DNA from: SIG603 sp044432645
GTDB lineage: Bacteria > Bacillota > Clostridia > Oscillospirales > Acutalibacteraceae
DNA length: 64,000 nt
Direction: 5' to 3'
Assembly: GCA_044432645.1 (NCBI GenBank)
Contig: JAWXUM010000005.1
Location: 1 to 64,000 of the forward strand
In this document: piece after piece, positions 31,867-41,632 of the stretch
Numbering within the stretch: the first letter of the stretch is position 1
How the letters are laid out: every line of letters begins with the position of its first letter
Made by a program: the position numbers and the translations under genes
The notes under the pieces: model-generated
The model's database searches: none
What the model was told of the DNA's origin: nothing
The model's input: only the letters and a program-made list of their open reading frames with translations

Positions 31867-31916
31867 ATTTTGCATATTTCTTATTTACAAACAAACACCT
31901 AAAAAGGAGCTACCAC

Positions 31917-32774
31917 ATGTATGTCACCAAAAAAATCGAAAATTTCACTAAATATCCTTTCCAAAACCACTTTCCTATTCTACACCAATATCAATTTTTA
32001 GTGCGTGCAAACAGAATGAACTGTAATTATACCGAAAATAATTTTTCTAATCAACTCAGCGAAGACTATCCATTTTTTTCAGTTCATATTGTTTTTTCTG
32101 GTTGCAGTTACTTGCGTGTAAAGGGTAAAGAATACTTACTAAAAGCTGGCGATGCCTTCATTGTTTGTGGTGGAACAAAACATGAATACGGTAATTATAA
32201 TAACTCCAATCTAGGTTATATGTGGATAGAACTTTCCAAGCAAGGCTGTCAAGAACTCCTTACTCACTTTCAAATAAACGACATTCATGTTGTTGACAGT
32301 TTGTACACGGAAAAAATGACCGAAAAACTTAGCGATATACTTTTCTACGTTCAAAACAACAAAAAACTAAACTTTTTCGATTTATCAGCCTTAGAATACA
32401 GCTTTTTAAGCAGTTTATTCGAAGCTTCACTTGTAAAAACACAAAAAACAGCGCCGAGCATTATACACTCAGCACTGCAATATATAGATAATCATTTTAC
32501 GGAAACTATGCAAATTCAAGACTTAGCCAATTCACTTAATGTAAGCCACAGCTATTTAACAAGGCAGTTCACCAAACATTTAGGCATGCCACCTGTTCAG
32601 TATCTACTTATGCGGAAAATTGCATACGCCTCACAACTTTTGTTAAGCACCGACTTAAGCTGTGCTGAAATTTCTGAAAAAACAGGATTTTACGATTCCA
32701 CCCATTTCAACCGTACTTTCAGAAAAATAATGCACATAACACCACTTAAATATGCAAAATATAAACTAGATTAA
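31917..32774 (+). CDS. AraC-family transcriptional regulator (cupin plus HTH)
   Basis: A 285-residue regulator. The N-terminal cupin sensor domain (about 35-115; HIVFSGCSYLRVKGKEYLLKAGDAF, then GGTKHEYG) and a C-terminal double HTH domain (about 185-285; MQIQDLANSLNVSHSYLTRQF, then EISEKTGFYDSTHFNRTFRK). It probably senses a small sugar-like ligand and controls the convergent URO-D gene or the neighbouring glucan genes. ATG at 31917 has AAAGGAG 7 bp upstream; the longer frame runs into the mobile element and is rejected. Its 3' end overlaps the convergent gene by 9 bp. Confidence 0.88.
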   Translation: MYVTKKIENFTKYPFQNHFPILHQYQFLVRANRMNCNYTENNFSNQLSEDYPFFSVHIVFSGCSYLRVKGKEYLLKAGDAFIVCGGTKHEYGNYNNSNLGYMWIELSKQGCQELLTHFQINDIHVVDSLYTEKMTEKLSDILFYVQNNKKLNFFDLSALEYSFLSSLFEASLVKTQKTAPSIIHSALQYIDNHFTETMQIQDLANSLNVSHSYLTRQFTKHLGMPPVQYLLMRKIAYASQLLLSTDLSCAEISEKTGFYDSTHFNRTFRKIMHITPLKYAKYKLD

Positions 32775-33827
32775 GCTTAAATCTCTTGGAACTGAATATA
32801 TAGCCTCAATATTTTCAAGTGGTATATCAGTTTCATAACCTTGGCTACCCATTAGAATGTATCCACTGTTTTCGCCCAAAGTTTTCATGAATTTTTTAAC
32901 TTCTTCCTTAACTTCTTCAGGATTTCCGTTAGGAAGTAAAAATTGAGTATCAATTCCACCGTGGAAAGTAATTTGACCTTCATAAAGTTCTTTTAATCTT
33001 TCAACTTCTAAACCAGTAACTTTTTGAACAGGGTCTAAAGAGTCAATTCCACATTTGATAAATTCAGGAATAAGTGGCGCAATTGCTCCACAAGAATGTT
33101 GTTGGAAAAACGCATTATTTTCATGTGCTAAGTCAACTAAACGTTTTGTGTTATCTCTGAAAAAATCTTTCCACATGTCAACGCTAAAAAGCATAGAAAT
33201 TTGAGTTCCATAATCGTCACAAGTATGTATAAAGTCAACTTTGCCACCACCTGCGGCAAAAGAACGTCTGTAGTATTCCATTTCAAATTCTACCAAATTG
33301 TTCAGCAATTTTTTAGCTGTATCTGGCTCCTCAAGCATCAAAATGAATAAATCTTCCATATTCATAACGTTTGTTATAACTTGGAAAGGCCCTGGATGCC
33401 CAATTAAAATCGCTTTATCTGGGTTAGCGTTACAACACTCTGTAATAGGGCTGTAATCAAACCAATCTGGGTTTGGAAATTTGAAGTTCTCAATTTCTTC
33501 TAAAGTATTGTCAAGTGATAACGGATACCAAGAATTTGTTTGGTAAATCTCTTTTCCAGTGTCATGAGCAGTTTTTTCACAGCCCCAGTATGTCATTGAA
33601 ACCAAATTTCCATTCTCGTCATATCTTGTTGGAAGTTCAGGTCCAATGTAACGTGGGTTAGTATAAAAAATGTCAAGGTCAAATTTTTCAGCTAATTGAC
33701 TATAATTTGTAAAACCATATTTTTCATACAAACTTTCATAAACTTTGCCAACAGCTGTAAATCCAGCTGGTATTTTGTCCACAGGTTTACGTGCTAACGC
33801 TGCACGCACTCTTTCTTTTGATGTCAT
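32766..33827 (-). CDS. URO-D/MtaA-superfamily protein
   Basis: A 353-residue protein. MTSKERVRAALARKPVDKIPAGF is the classic start of URO-D-like methyltransferases (HemE-type proteins have a different start). The zinc-type motif QHSCGAIAPLIPEF lies near residue 240 and GIDSLDPVQ, FHGGIDTQFLLPNG follow, as in the corrinoid methyltransferase MtaA group. The third zinc ligand (a Cys near the C-terminus in MtaA) is not visible: the region reads MGSQGYETDIP. It may move methyl groups from an unknown substrate. GGACGGATTG is upstream of the ATG. It converges on an AraC gene. Confidence 0.78.
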   Translation of the reverse strand: MTSKERVRAALARKPVDKIPAGFTAVGKVYESLYEKYGFTNYSQLAEKFDLDIFYTNPRYIGPELPTRYDENGNLVSMTYWGCEKTAHDTGKEIYQTNSWYPLSLDNTLEEIENFKFPNPDWFDYSPITECCNANPDKAILIGHPGPFQVITNVMNMEDLFILMLEEPDTAKKLLNNLVEFEMEYYRRSFAAGGGKVDFIHTCDDYGTQISMLFSVDMWKDFFRDNTKRLVDLAHENNAFFQQHSCGAIAPLIPEFIKCGIDSLDPVQKVTGLEVERLKELYEGQITFHGGIDTQFLLPNGNPEEVKEEVKKFMKTLGENSGYILMGSQGYETDIPLENIEAIYSVPRDLSLI

Positions 33828-33923
33828 AACAATCCGTCCTTTATACTTAATTTATTTAATTATAATACAAACTTAAATCTTTTTCAATTTATATTTTATA
33901 ATTAAAAATTGTATATTTTTGAA

Positions 33924-35783
33924 CTAAACAAGCTCTGCTTTTATAACGCTATATCCAAAAGCTGGCAAAATAAACTGATCTGCATATTTTGTGCCAAAAA
34001 CATCTGTTACTTTTTTAAACTTAAGTGGAACTTTTTCGTTTTTTTCACTTCTGTTAACAAATATAAAAATAGAATTTTTTTCTCCGTTTTCGTCTATTTC
34101 AAAACGTTCAAAACACATTAAATCCCGATGCGAATATGTGTTTTTCATAGAAGATGTTTTTAAAATATCTAAAGATTTTCTAAGTTTACCTAAATTTTGA
34201 TACCACTTTACAAGCTCTGTATTTTCACTGCCCCAAGGGTAACAACCACGGTTAAATGGGTCACGGTAGCCTTGCAAACCAGCTTCATCGCCATAATAAA
34301 TACAAGGAACACCTGGAAGAAAATATTGTAAAAAACTAGCAAGTTTTAATTTAAGCACTGCCTTTTCATAAGCCTGTCCACTTAAATTTTGCTCACTTTG
34401 CCATTTTCTATCTCGTCCGTATAATGGTTGTGCACCTAAAACAGTCAATGCTCTTTCTGTGTCATGAGTACCTATGTGGTTCATTAAAAGCTTTAAACAC
34501 TGTGGAGGGTAATTTTCTACTATAAGTTCAATTTCTTCCATAGCTTGTGAAGCATGGTCGCCGTTTAAAAATCTAAATATTGCATTTGCAAACGGATAAT
34601 TCATAACTGTATCCATTTGTTTGCCAAGCAAATACCTTCTGCGCACTCCGTAAGCCATTTTGCTAGATGCATCTTCCCAAACTTCACCCATAACAATTGC
34701 TTGTGGGTTTTCTTTTTTTGTAGATTTATAAATTTCATCTAAAATTATGTCAGGAAGTTCATCAGCAACGTCTAAACGCCAGCCACTTGCTCCTTTGTCA
34801 ATCCAATTTCTAACAACGCCTTTTTCTCCACAAATATAATTAATATACTCTGGGTTGTCCTCTCTTATATTAGGCAGTGTAATAAAATTCCACCAACACT
34901 CGTAGTCATTATTGTACTTTCTAAAACTATACCACGGATAATAAGGAGAAGACATAGAATTATAAGCACCTACATTGTCGTATCTTCCCTCTTTGTTAAA
35001 ATAAACGCTGTCACTGCCTGTATGACTAAAAACACCGTCAAGCACTACTTTTATACCAAAAGTTTGAGCTTTATCGCATAATTCTTTAAAATCGTTTTCG
35101 TCACCTAAAAGTGGGTCAATTTTCATATAATTAGCCGTATTATAACGGTGATTAGAATGCGCCTCAAAAATTGGGTTCAAATAAATACAAGTGACACCTA
35201 AACTTTGAAGGTAACTAAGTTTTTCTTCAATCCCCTTTAAGTCACCCTTAAAATAATCCGAATTACTTATCTCTCCGTCATCGTCAGGCCACCACTTAGG
35301 CACATTTCCCCAATCATCTCTAAGCCATCTGCCATAAGGAATATCGCTTTTTTCTTTTCTTGAGTAATTAAATCTATCGGGGAAAATTTGATAAATAATC
35401 CCACCATTAAGCCAGTCTGGAGTAGTAAAGCCTTTGTCATAAACTGTTATTTGCCACTTGTTTTGGCTGTTACTAAGTACGCCCTCTCCCCCAATATCTT
35501 TATATAAATGCCTATGCCCTTGGCTAGTTTGAAGTTCGAAAAAATAAAAATAGACACCAGTTTCTTTGGGTTTAAAATGGCATTCCCACCACTCTTTATT
35601 TTCACCATTCATGCCACACCAATACATGTTTTCAGTGATAGCTGTACTATTATCGCTTAAAATAATAAGCTTAGCATCACGACAAGAAAGCGAGCGTTCA
35701 GGGCTTATTTTAAAATGGATAGTTTCGCCTTTAGCAATAGCCCCAACAGGGTCACGGTATATAGAATTTCGTGAATTGAACAT
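33924..35783 (-). CDS. GH13 alpha-glucan hydrolase (cyclomaltodextrinase/neopullulanase type)
   Basis: A 619-residue cytoplasmic enzyme without signal peptide. An N-terminal beta domain (about 1-115) is followed by the (beta/alpha)8 catalytic barrel with all GH13 motifs: VVLDGVFSH, GWRLDVADEL (nucleophile Asp), VMGEVWED (acid/base Glu) and IGTHDTERA (transition-state Asp). It should cut maltodextrins or cyclodextrins taken up or released from glycogen. It stands before glgP in the same direction, fitting glucan breakdown. The ATG at 35783 has AAAAGGA 9 bp upstream; the longer frame crosses a GTAG-type repeat. Confidence 0.88.
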   Translation of the reverse strand: MFNSRNSIYRDPVGAIAKGETIHFKISPERSLSCRDAKLIILSDNSTAITENMYWCGMNGENKEWWECHFKPKETGVYFYFFELQTSQGHRHLYKDIGGEGVLSNSQNKWQITVYDKGFTTPDWLNGGIIYQIFPDRFNYSRKEKSDIPYGRWLRDDWGNVPKWWPDDDGEISNSDYFKGDLKGIEEKLSYLQSLGVTCIYLNPIFEAHSNHRYNTANYMKIDPLLGDENDFKELCDKAQTFGIKVVLDGVFSHTGSDSVYFNKEGRYDNVGAYNSMSSPYYPWYSFRKYNNDYECWWNFITLPNIREDNPEYINYICGEKGVVRNWIDKGASGWRLDVADELPDIILDEIYKSTKKENPQAIVMGEVWEDASSKMAYGVRRRYLLGKQMDTVMNYPFANAIFRFLNGDHASQAMEEIELIVENYPPQCLKLLMNHIGTHDTERALTVLGAQPLYGRDRKWQSEQNLSGQAYEKAVLKLKLASFLQYFLPGVPCIYYGDEAGLQGYRDPFNRGCYPWGSENTELVKWYQNLGKLRKSLDILKTSSMKNTYSHRDLMCFERFEIDENGEKNSIFIFVNRSEKNEKVPLKFKKVTDVFGTKYADQFILPAFGYSVIKAELV

Positions 35784-35824
35784 AAATTCAGTCCTTTTAA
35801 ATATAGTAAAATATAAATTAGCAA

Positions 35825-35847
35825 GGACGCCCAACGGGCGCCCCTAC
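35825..35847 (-). repeat. GTAG-foot palindrome between glgP and the GH13 gene
   Basis: On the minus strand GTAGGG followed by GCGCCC-GTT-GGGCGTCC. It lies in the 85-bp gap of this two-gene unit. Confidence 0.65.
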
Positions 35848-35868
35848 TGTCAAGTCTTTAATGTAAAA

Positions 35869-38271
35869 TTAAACTGTTTTTCCGCCCCAAATATTATTTT
35901 CATAATCTCTAATTGAACGGTCAGCTGCAAAAATACCAGCTTTTGCAATATTAACAAGTGACATTTTATTCCAAAGTTCTTTGTTATTTGCATAAATATC
36001 CATAGCTTTTTGTTGAGCTATTGCGTATGAAGCAAAATCAGCTAAAGCCATATATTGGTCGTTGTTGATAAGTGTATTTGAAATATTTCCAAAAGAAACA
36101 CCACAAAAACCAGAATTTAAATCATTTAAACAACTTGCAAGTACTGGGTTTCTTTCGATATATACATGTGGGTTATAATGATTTTTAAGGTCGTTAACTT
36201 CTGGAGTTGTCATGCCAAACAAGAACATATTATCACTGCCAACAGCTTCATGAATTTCAACATTAGCGCCGTCAAGTGTACCCATAGTTAAAGCACCATT
36301 AATCATAAATTTCATGTTACTTGTACCAGAAGCCTCAGTACCTGCTAAAGAAATTTGTTCGCTAATTTCAGCAGCTGGAGTTAAAAGTTCTGCCCAAGAA
36401 ACGCAGTAATTTTCAACAAAAACTATTTTTAGCTTTTTGTTAACAACTGGGTCGTTGTTAATTGTATCACCAAGTTTGTTGATAAACTGCATAATTTCTT
36501 TTGCAAAATAATAACCAGGAGCAGCTTTTGCACCAAAGAAATATGTGTGAGGAGCAAAATCAGCCTTAGGGTTTGCTTTAAGCCATTTGTAAATGCTTAA
36601 AATATGAAGTGCATTCATGTGTTGACGTTTATACTCATGTAAACGTTTAACTTGAACATCAAAAATTGAGTTAGGGTCAATAATAGTACCTTGAGTTTTC
36701 TTTAAATGCTCTGCAAGTCTTAATTTATTGCTATATTTAATTTCTTCAAGTTTAGCAAGTACAGTTTTATCATCTTTATATTTCATAAGTTTTTCAAGCT
36801 GTGCAGCATCATAAGTGAAATCACCACCAATTAACTCAGTTAAAAAACTAGCCATTTTAGGGTTGCTTTGGTTAAGCCAACGTCTATGAGCAATACCATT
36901 AGTAACATTTTTAAATTTTTCAGGTGTTTCAGTATAATAATCATTAAATAAAGAATCTTTTAAAATATCGCTATGAAGTGCAGATACACCGTTAACACTG
37001 TGTGAAGCAATAACAGCCAAATTAGCCATTTTAACATATCCATTATTAATTGGAGCCATTCTCCAAATTTTATCTTCTGGTAAGCCTTTTGCTCTCATAT
37101 CGTCCCAGAAACGTCTATCTATTTCTTCAACGATTTGATAAATTCTAGGCAAACGCATTTTAAATAAATCAGCGTTCCAGCTTTCCAAAGCCTCTGCCAT
37201 AACAGTATGGTTAGTATAAGCAATAGTTCTAGTAACAATATCCCAAGCGCTATCCCATGAATAGCCACACTCATCAAGCATAATTCTCATCATTTCAGGA
37301 ATTGCCAAAACTGGGTGAGTATCATTCATATGAATTGCAGCAAGTTCAGGTAAATTTTCTAAAGTTGAATGAGTGTAAAGGTGTCTTCTAATAATATCTT
37401 GAATAGAAGCAGAAACTAAGAAATATTGTTGCTCTAGTCTTAAAGTTTTACCTTCATTGTGGTTATCTTCTGGGTATAAAACTTTAGTAATAGCCTCAGC
37501 CATAGCATCTTGTTCCATAGCTTTAACATAGTTACCGCCGTTGAAAAGTTTCATATCGAAATTGTTATTAACAGATTTCCAAATTCTTAAAAGGCTAATA
37601 CCTTTTCCGTCCATACCAGAAATATACATGTCATAAGGTATAGCTGTAATAACAGTTGCATCTTTATGGTTAACGCTATGATGGTCGTCATACCATACTT
37701 CTTCAAGATGTCCGCCAAATTTAACTTCCATAGAATTTTCTTCTACTTTTTGAAGCCAAACTTCGCCACCAGGAAGCCAAAAGTCAGGAAGTTCAGTTTG
37801 CCAACCGTCAACCATTTTTTGTTTAAATATACCATATTCATATCTTAAAGAATATCCCATAGCTGGGTAGCCTTGTGTTGCAAGTCCGTCCATAAAGCAA
37901 GCAGCAAGTCTTCCTAAACCACCATTACCAAGACCAGCATCAGGTTCTTGCTCGTAAAGAGCATCAATACTTACGTTCATATCTTTTAAAGCATCTTTAA
38001 TAACAGGTTCTAAACCTAAATTGAAAAGATTGTTTTTAAGTGATCTACCTAATAAAAATTCCATGCATAAGTAGTAAACTTGTTTTGTGTTGTTTTCTTT
38101 TGCTCTATTAATAAAGTCACCTCTAAGTGATGATAATTGCTCTTTTACAATAAGTGCAACTGCTTTGTAAAACTCGTCGTTTGATGCATTTTTTGTTGTC
38201 ACACCAAAAATGTGATTTAATTTGTTTTCTATAGCGGTTTTTGCTTGAGATTTTGTCATTTTGTTACTCAT
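35869..38271 (-). CDS. glgP: Glycogen/starch/alpha-glucan phosphorylase
   Basis: An 800-residue GT35 phosphorylase, complete. The N-terminal part has YLCMEFLLGRSLKNNL and EPDAGLGNGGLGRLAACFMDG. The pyridoxal-phosphate lysine lies in EASGTSNMKFMINGALTMG (about residues 655-675), followed by TLDGANVEI. It releases glucose-1-phosphate from glycogen or maltodextrin using phosphate. The phosphohexomutase at 57.8 kb could pass the product on. GAGGAG lies 7 bp before the ATG. Confidence 0.96.
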   Translation of the reverse strand: MSNKMTKSQAKTAIENKLNHIFGVTTKNASNDEFYKAVALIVKEQLSSLRGDFINRAKENNTKQVYYLCMEFLLGRSLKNNLFNLGLEPVIKDALKDMNVSIDALYEQEPDAGLGNGGLGRLAACFMDGLATQGYPAMGYSLRYEYGIFKQKMVDGWQTELPDFWLPGGEVWLQKVEENSMEVKFGGHLEEVWYDDHHSVNHKDATVITAIPYDMYISGMDGKGISLLRIWKSVNNNFDMKLFNGGNYVKAMEQDAMAEAITKVLYPEDNHNEGKTLRLEQQYFLVSASIQDIIRRHLYTHSTLENLPELAAIHMNDTHPVLAIPEMMRIMLDECGYSWDSAWDIVTRTIAYTNHTVMAEALESWNADLFKMRLPRIYQIVEEIDRRFWDDMRAKGLPEDKIWRMAPINNGYVKMANLAVIASHSVNGVSALHSDILKDSLFNDYYTETPEKFKNVTNGIAHRRWLNQSNPKMASFLTELIGGDFTYDAAQLEKLMKYKDDKTVLAKLEEIKYSNKLRLAEHLKKTQGTIIDPNSIFDVQVKRLHEYKRQHMNALHILSIYKWLKANPKADFAPHTYFFGAKAAPGYYFAKEIMQFINKLGDTINNDPVVNKKLKIVFVENYCVSWAELLTPAAEISEQISLAGTEASGTSNMKFMINGALTMGTLDGANVEIHEAVGSDNMFLFGMTTPEVNDLKNHYNPHVYIERNPVLASCLNDLNSGFCGVSFGNISNTLINNDQYMALADFASYAIAQQKAMDIYANNKELWNKMSLVNIAKAGIFAADRSIRDYENNIWGGKTV

Positions 38272-38316
38272 AAAAACTCCTCGTTTATCGTGTTATTTCT
38301 TCTCACATAACTATAC

Positions 38317-38374
38317 ATAATTTCTATTAAAAATAATTAAAAATTATATTAAATCTTTAATTAAGTATAGTTAT
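38317..38374. promoter_or_regulatory. Spaced inverted repeat in the glgP upstream region
   Basis: A perfect 10-bp inverted repeat ATAACTATAC (38317-38326) / GTATAGTTAT (38365-38374), 38 bp apart, lies just upstream of glgP in very AT-rich DNA. It could be a pair of operator half-sites for a regulator or a looping site. Confidence 0.4.
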
Positions 38375-38537
38375 TTTACATTAATATTTAATACTTTTTA
38401 TATTATAATATAAAGAAAAAAACATTTCAATAAAATTTAAGTAATTTTGTAAAACTTTCTAATTTAATAGTTCCAAAACAAAGAAAATATGGTATAATTA
38501 TGTTCTAGCTTAAAAAACCTAAAAGGTGGTGCCATTT

Positions 38538-38900
38538 TTGAAAGAAAAAATCGAACTAGAGGTGTACGGAATTCGCTGTAACCTTGTAACAAACGAAAGC
38601 GAAGAATATATGAAGTCGCTTGCAAAAACAGTCGAAAACACTGTAAAAAATATGCAAACAAGTTCTACCGATATTGCTTTAGCCGTTACTGCAATTAGCT
38701 TTTGTCACGATAATAATTCGCTAAAAAAAGAAATAGAAAATCTTAGGCTAAAATTAGCTGAAAAAGATGACGAAATTTTAAATTTAACCAAAGAAATTAA
38801 AAATAAAAACGGAGTTAAAAAGTACAGTGAAAATCCTTTAAGGTTCAACCCTTCACCGGATAAAAAACTTGTTAACTTTTATGAAAAAAATGAAGAATAA
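38538..38900 (+). CDS. zapA: Cell-division protein ZapA-like
   Basis: A 120-residue protein. The N-terminal ZapA globular part (IELEVYGIRCNLVTNESEEYMKSLAKTVENTV) is followed by a coiled coil (about 68-100, NSLKKEIENLRLKLAEKDDE). ZapA binds and bundles FtsZ at the division site. TTG at 38538 is chosen as start, with AAGGTGG 8 bp upstream; two GTG codons lie inside that site. Its 3' end overlaps the U32 gene by 20 bp. Confidence 0.8.
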   Translation: MKEKIELEVYGIRCNLVTNESEEYMKSLAKTVENTVKNMQTSSTDIALAVTAISFCHDNNSLKKEIENLRLKLAEKDDEILNLTKEIKNKNGVKKYSENPLRFNPSPDKKLVNFYEKNEE

Positions 38901-40977
38901 ATTAGAAATACTTTCCCCAGCAGGTGGAATTGAGGCGTTAAACGCAGCCATAAATAGTGGAGCAGATGCCATTTATGTAGGTGCTAAAAATTTTAGTGCT
39001 AGAGATTCTGCCGCCAATTTTTCCAAAGAAGAACTTATACAGGCTAGAAAAATCACCAAAATAAGTGGTGTTAAACTTTATGTGGCTGTCAACACAGTTG
39101 TAAAAGACACCGAAATCAATATTTTGTTAGAGCTACTTGAATTTTTATGTCAATTAGATGTCGACTCAGTGATAGTTCAAGACCTTGGAATTTTTTACTT
39201 AGCAAAAAAACTATGTCCCCAGCTAAAAATTCACGCTTCTACCCAAATGAGTGTTATGAACACTTACGGTGCTGAATTTGTAAAAAACATTGGTGCAAAA
39301 AGAGTTGTTTTAGCAAGGGAGTTAAGCCTTAAAGAAATTTCTGACATAAAAACCGACATAGAACTTGAAGTTTTCGTTCACGGAGCACTTTGCATGTGCG
39401 TGTCAGGTCAGTGCTATTTTAGTGCAATGCTTGGCTCACGAAGTGGCAACCGTGGCAAATGTGCCCAACCTTGCAGACTTCCTTTTAAAGTAACCGGTGG
39501 AACAGGTCACGACCTTAGCCTTAAAGATTTAAGCATAATAGAAGATTTACCAAAGCTTGAAAAAAGTGGAGTAACTTCTGCTAAAATTGAAGGAAGAATG
39601 AAACGTGCCGAATACGTAGCAGCAGCCGTAACGGCAGCAAGGCAAAGCGTAGACCACAAAGAAGTTGAGCCTTTCGTAAAAGATAGTTTAGAAGCTGTTT
39701 TTTCACGTTCTGGCTTTACAAAAGGCTATTTTGAACATAAATTAGGCAAAGAAATGTTTGGTATTAGAACAAAAGAAGATGTCCAAAATGGCAACAGTGC
39801 TTTATTTGGTAAGCTTCATAATTTATATAAAACTCCTTACGCAAAAGTAGCCTTAAACGGATTTATAACAGCCTTTGTCGGTGAAAAAATTTGTCTTGAG
39901 CTTAACGATAAGGACGGAAACACCGTAAAAGTGTACAGCGATACCCCATTCGAAAAAGCTATAAACAAAGCTATGGACGAAGAAAATCTTAAAAATAGGC
40001 TATCCAAAACAGGTGGAACTCCCTATTATTTGGATGATTTTGCTGTTTATACCGACAATCAAGGTATGGCGTCTGCCTCTGTCATCAACAATTTAAGACG
40101 TGATGCACTAGAAAAATTAAGCGAAATAAGAGCCAAAATAAAGCCTATTTCTTTTAATTACCAAGAAATAAATTTAAACGAGCAGAAAACACAAAGTCTA
40201 AAACTACGAGCAGAATTTAAATCAGTCGATCAAATTCCAACTGATATTTCCATGCTTAACTGGGTTTATTTGCCATTAAATGCTCCACTTGAAGACTTTT
40301 TAAGCGTTAAAAACACTAAAGTTGGAGTTTCTATGCCAAGAGCATTGTTTGAAAACGAAGATAAAGTAATAGACAAAATGAATCTTTTAATAAAAAACAA
40401 TATTAACACTTTCATGTGCTACAACGTCTACGCTTTAGAAATGGCTAAAAGTTTAAACGCTAATATTCACGGTGGATATTCCCTTAACATTACAAATAGT
40501 TTTGCCCTTGCAAGCTTAGAAGAATATGGTGTAAAAAACGCTGAACTTTCGTTTGAGCTTACTCAAAACGAAATTAAAGAAGTTAAAGGCAATTTACCAA
40601 AAGGTATAATGATTTACGGCAGACAAGCTTTAATGCTCACAAGAAACTGTCCTATTTCAAACGGAAAAAGTTGTAACGACTGCAAAATGACAAGCGTTTT
40701 AACCGACAGAAAATCTACAAACTTCCCTGTATTGTGTTCAAAATATAAAAATAAAGATAAAATAACAGCTAGTTTTTCAAATTATGCCGAAGTTTTCAAC
40801 AGTGTTCCTATGACACTTTCTGACAAAATGTCTGCTATAAATGGTGTAGACTTTGGAATTTTGCGTTTTACTGTGGAAAACCGTGACGAAACAAGTAAAG
40901 TATTATCAGATTTTGTTCGACATAATAATTCCTTAACCGACTTTACTCGAGGACTTTTTCACCGTGGAATTCTATAA
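38881..40977 (+). CDS. Peptidase U32 family protein (RlhA/YhbU-like, with DUF3656-type C-terminus)
   Basis: A 698-residue protein. The N-terminal U32 barrel shows LEILSPAGGIEALNAAINSGADAIYVG, HASTQMSVMN and the signature EVFVHGALCMCVSGQCYFS, with SGNRGKCAQPCRLPF following; the clustered Cys may bind an iron-sulfur cluster. The C-terminal half resembles DUF3656 and ends with a second Cys cluster (NCPISNGKSCNDCKMTSV). Relatives of this kind hydroxylate 23S rRNA (RlhA) or tRNA. The exact target is not known. ATG at 38881 has no good ribosome site, so it is probably coupled to zapA. Confidence 0.85.
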   Translation: MKKMKNKLEILSPAGGIEALNAAINSGADAIYVGAKNFSARDSAANFSKEELIQARKITKISGVKLYVAVNTVVKDTEINILLELLEFLCQLDVDSVIVQDLGIFYLAKKLCPQLKIHASTQMSVMNTYGAEFVKNIGAKRVVLARELSLKEISDIKTDIELEVFVHGALCMCVSGQCYFSAMLGSRSGNRGKCAQPCRLPFKVTGGTGHDLSLKDLSIIEDLPKLEKSGVTSAKIEGRMKRAEYVAAAVTAARQSVDHKEVEPFVKDSLEAVFSRSGFTKGYFEHKLGKEMFGIRTKEDVQNGNSALFGKLHNLYKTPYAKVALNGFITAFVGEKICLELNDKDGNTVKVYSDTPFEKAINKAMDEENLKNRLSKTGGTPYYLDDFAVYTDNQGMASASVINNLRRDALEKLSEIRAKIKPISFNYQEINLNEQKTQSLKLRAEFKSVDQIPTDISMLNWVYLPLNAPLEDFLSVKNTKVGVSMPRALFENEDKVIDKMNLLIKNNINTFMCYNVYALEMAKSLNANIHGGYSLNITNSFALASLEEYGVKNAELSFELTQNEIKEVKGNLPKGIMIYGRQALMLTRNCPISNGKSCNDCKMTSVLTDRKSTNFPVLCSKYKNKDKITASFSNYAEVFNSVPMTLSDKMSAINGVDFGILRFTVENRDETSKVLSDFVRHNNSLTDFTRGLFHRGIL

Positions 40978-40978
40978 C

Positions 40979-41027
40979 TGTGGAAAACTCTGTGGAAAAG
41001 GTTGAAAACTACGTTGATAAGTTGAAT
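40979..41027 (+). repeat. Array of DnaA-box-like 9-mers
   Basis: Directly after the U32 stop, TGTGGAAAA occurs twice (40979-40987, 40991-40999), followed by GTTGAAAAC, GTTGATAAG and GTTGAATAA at 10-12 bp steps. GTTTTCAAC recurs in reverse at about 41074. The 9-mers are one or two bases away from the DnaA box TGTGGATAA. The whole 151-bp gap before dut holds no gene. Confidence 0.4.
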
Positions 41028-41128
41028 AACTCCCCCAAAATTAAGGATTTTATGCTGTTGAAAGCACTAAAAGTTTTCAACGCATATAATTTAAACAATT
41101 AAAGCATAAAAACAAATCGGAGAATAAC

Positions 41129-41569
41129 ATGTTTAAAATACAAAAAATCAATCAAAAAGCTACCGCCCCACAAAGGGCAACCGACGGCAGTGCTGGCTAT
41201 GACCTTTGTGCCTGTTTAGAAAACGAAATAACAATAAATTCTGGCGAAATAGTTTTAATACCAACAGGTTTGTGTATAGAGCTACCTAAAAACACTGCTG
41301 GAATGATTTACGCAAGAAGTGGACTTGCTACAAAACACGGCATAGCACTTGCGAACTCTGTAGGTGTTGTCGATTGGGACTACCGTGGCGAGGTTAAAAT
41401 TGCCCTTATCAACTTAAGCAAAAATACCTATAAAATAAACAACGGTGACCGAATTGCCCAGCTAGTTTTAACCCCTGTTGTTTGCCCTAATGTAATTTGG
41501 GCAGATAACTTAAACGAAACCGAGCGTGGAGCTGGTGGCTTTGGAAGCACAGGTATTAACAAAAATTAA
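41129..41569 (+). CDS. dut: Deoxyuridine 5'-triphosphate nucleotidohydrolase
   Basis: A 146-residue trimeric dUTPase with the five family motifs: DGSAGYDLCA (I), YARSGLATKHG (II), GVVDWDYRGEV (III), NGDRIAQLVL (IV) and RGAGGFGSTG (V). It hydrolyses dUTP to dUMP and keeps uracil out of DNA. It is complete in length. GGAGAATAAC lies before the ATG. It is followed closely by the mreB promoter. Confidence 0.96.
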   Translation: MFKIQKINQKATAPQRATDGSAGYDLCACLENEITINSGEIVLIPTGLCIELPKNTAGMIYARSGLATKHGIALANSVGVVDWDYRGEVKIALINLSKNTYKINNGDRIAQLVLTPVVCPNVIWADNLNETERGAGGFGSTGINKN

Positions 41570-41571
41570 TC

Positions 41572-41600
41572 TTGAAGAAAAAATAAAAATTTGCTATAAT
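41572..41600 (+). promoter_or_regulatory. Promoter of the mreBCD-mrdA operon
   Basis: TTGAAG (41572-41577), a 17-bp spacer and TATAAT (41595-41600) with an extended -10 (TGCTATAAT). It begins 3 bp after the dut stop. Confidence 0.8.
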
Positions 41601-41632
41601 ATAAGCAATTTTAAAAAGGTGTGATAGTTTTA

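Noticed and set aside
31797..31916. N-terminal extension of the AraC regulator
   Set aside because: The extra 40 codons run through the end of the mobile element and the terminator; ATG at 31917 has a good AAAGGAG.
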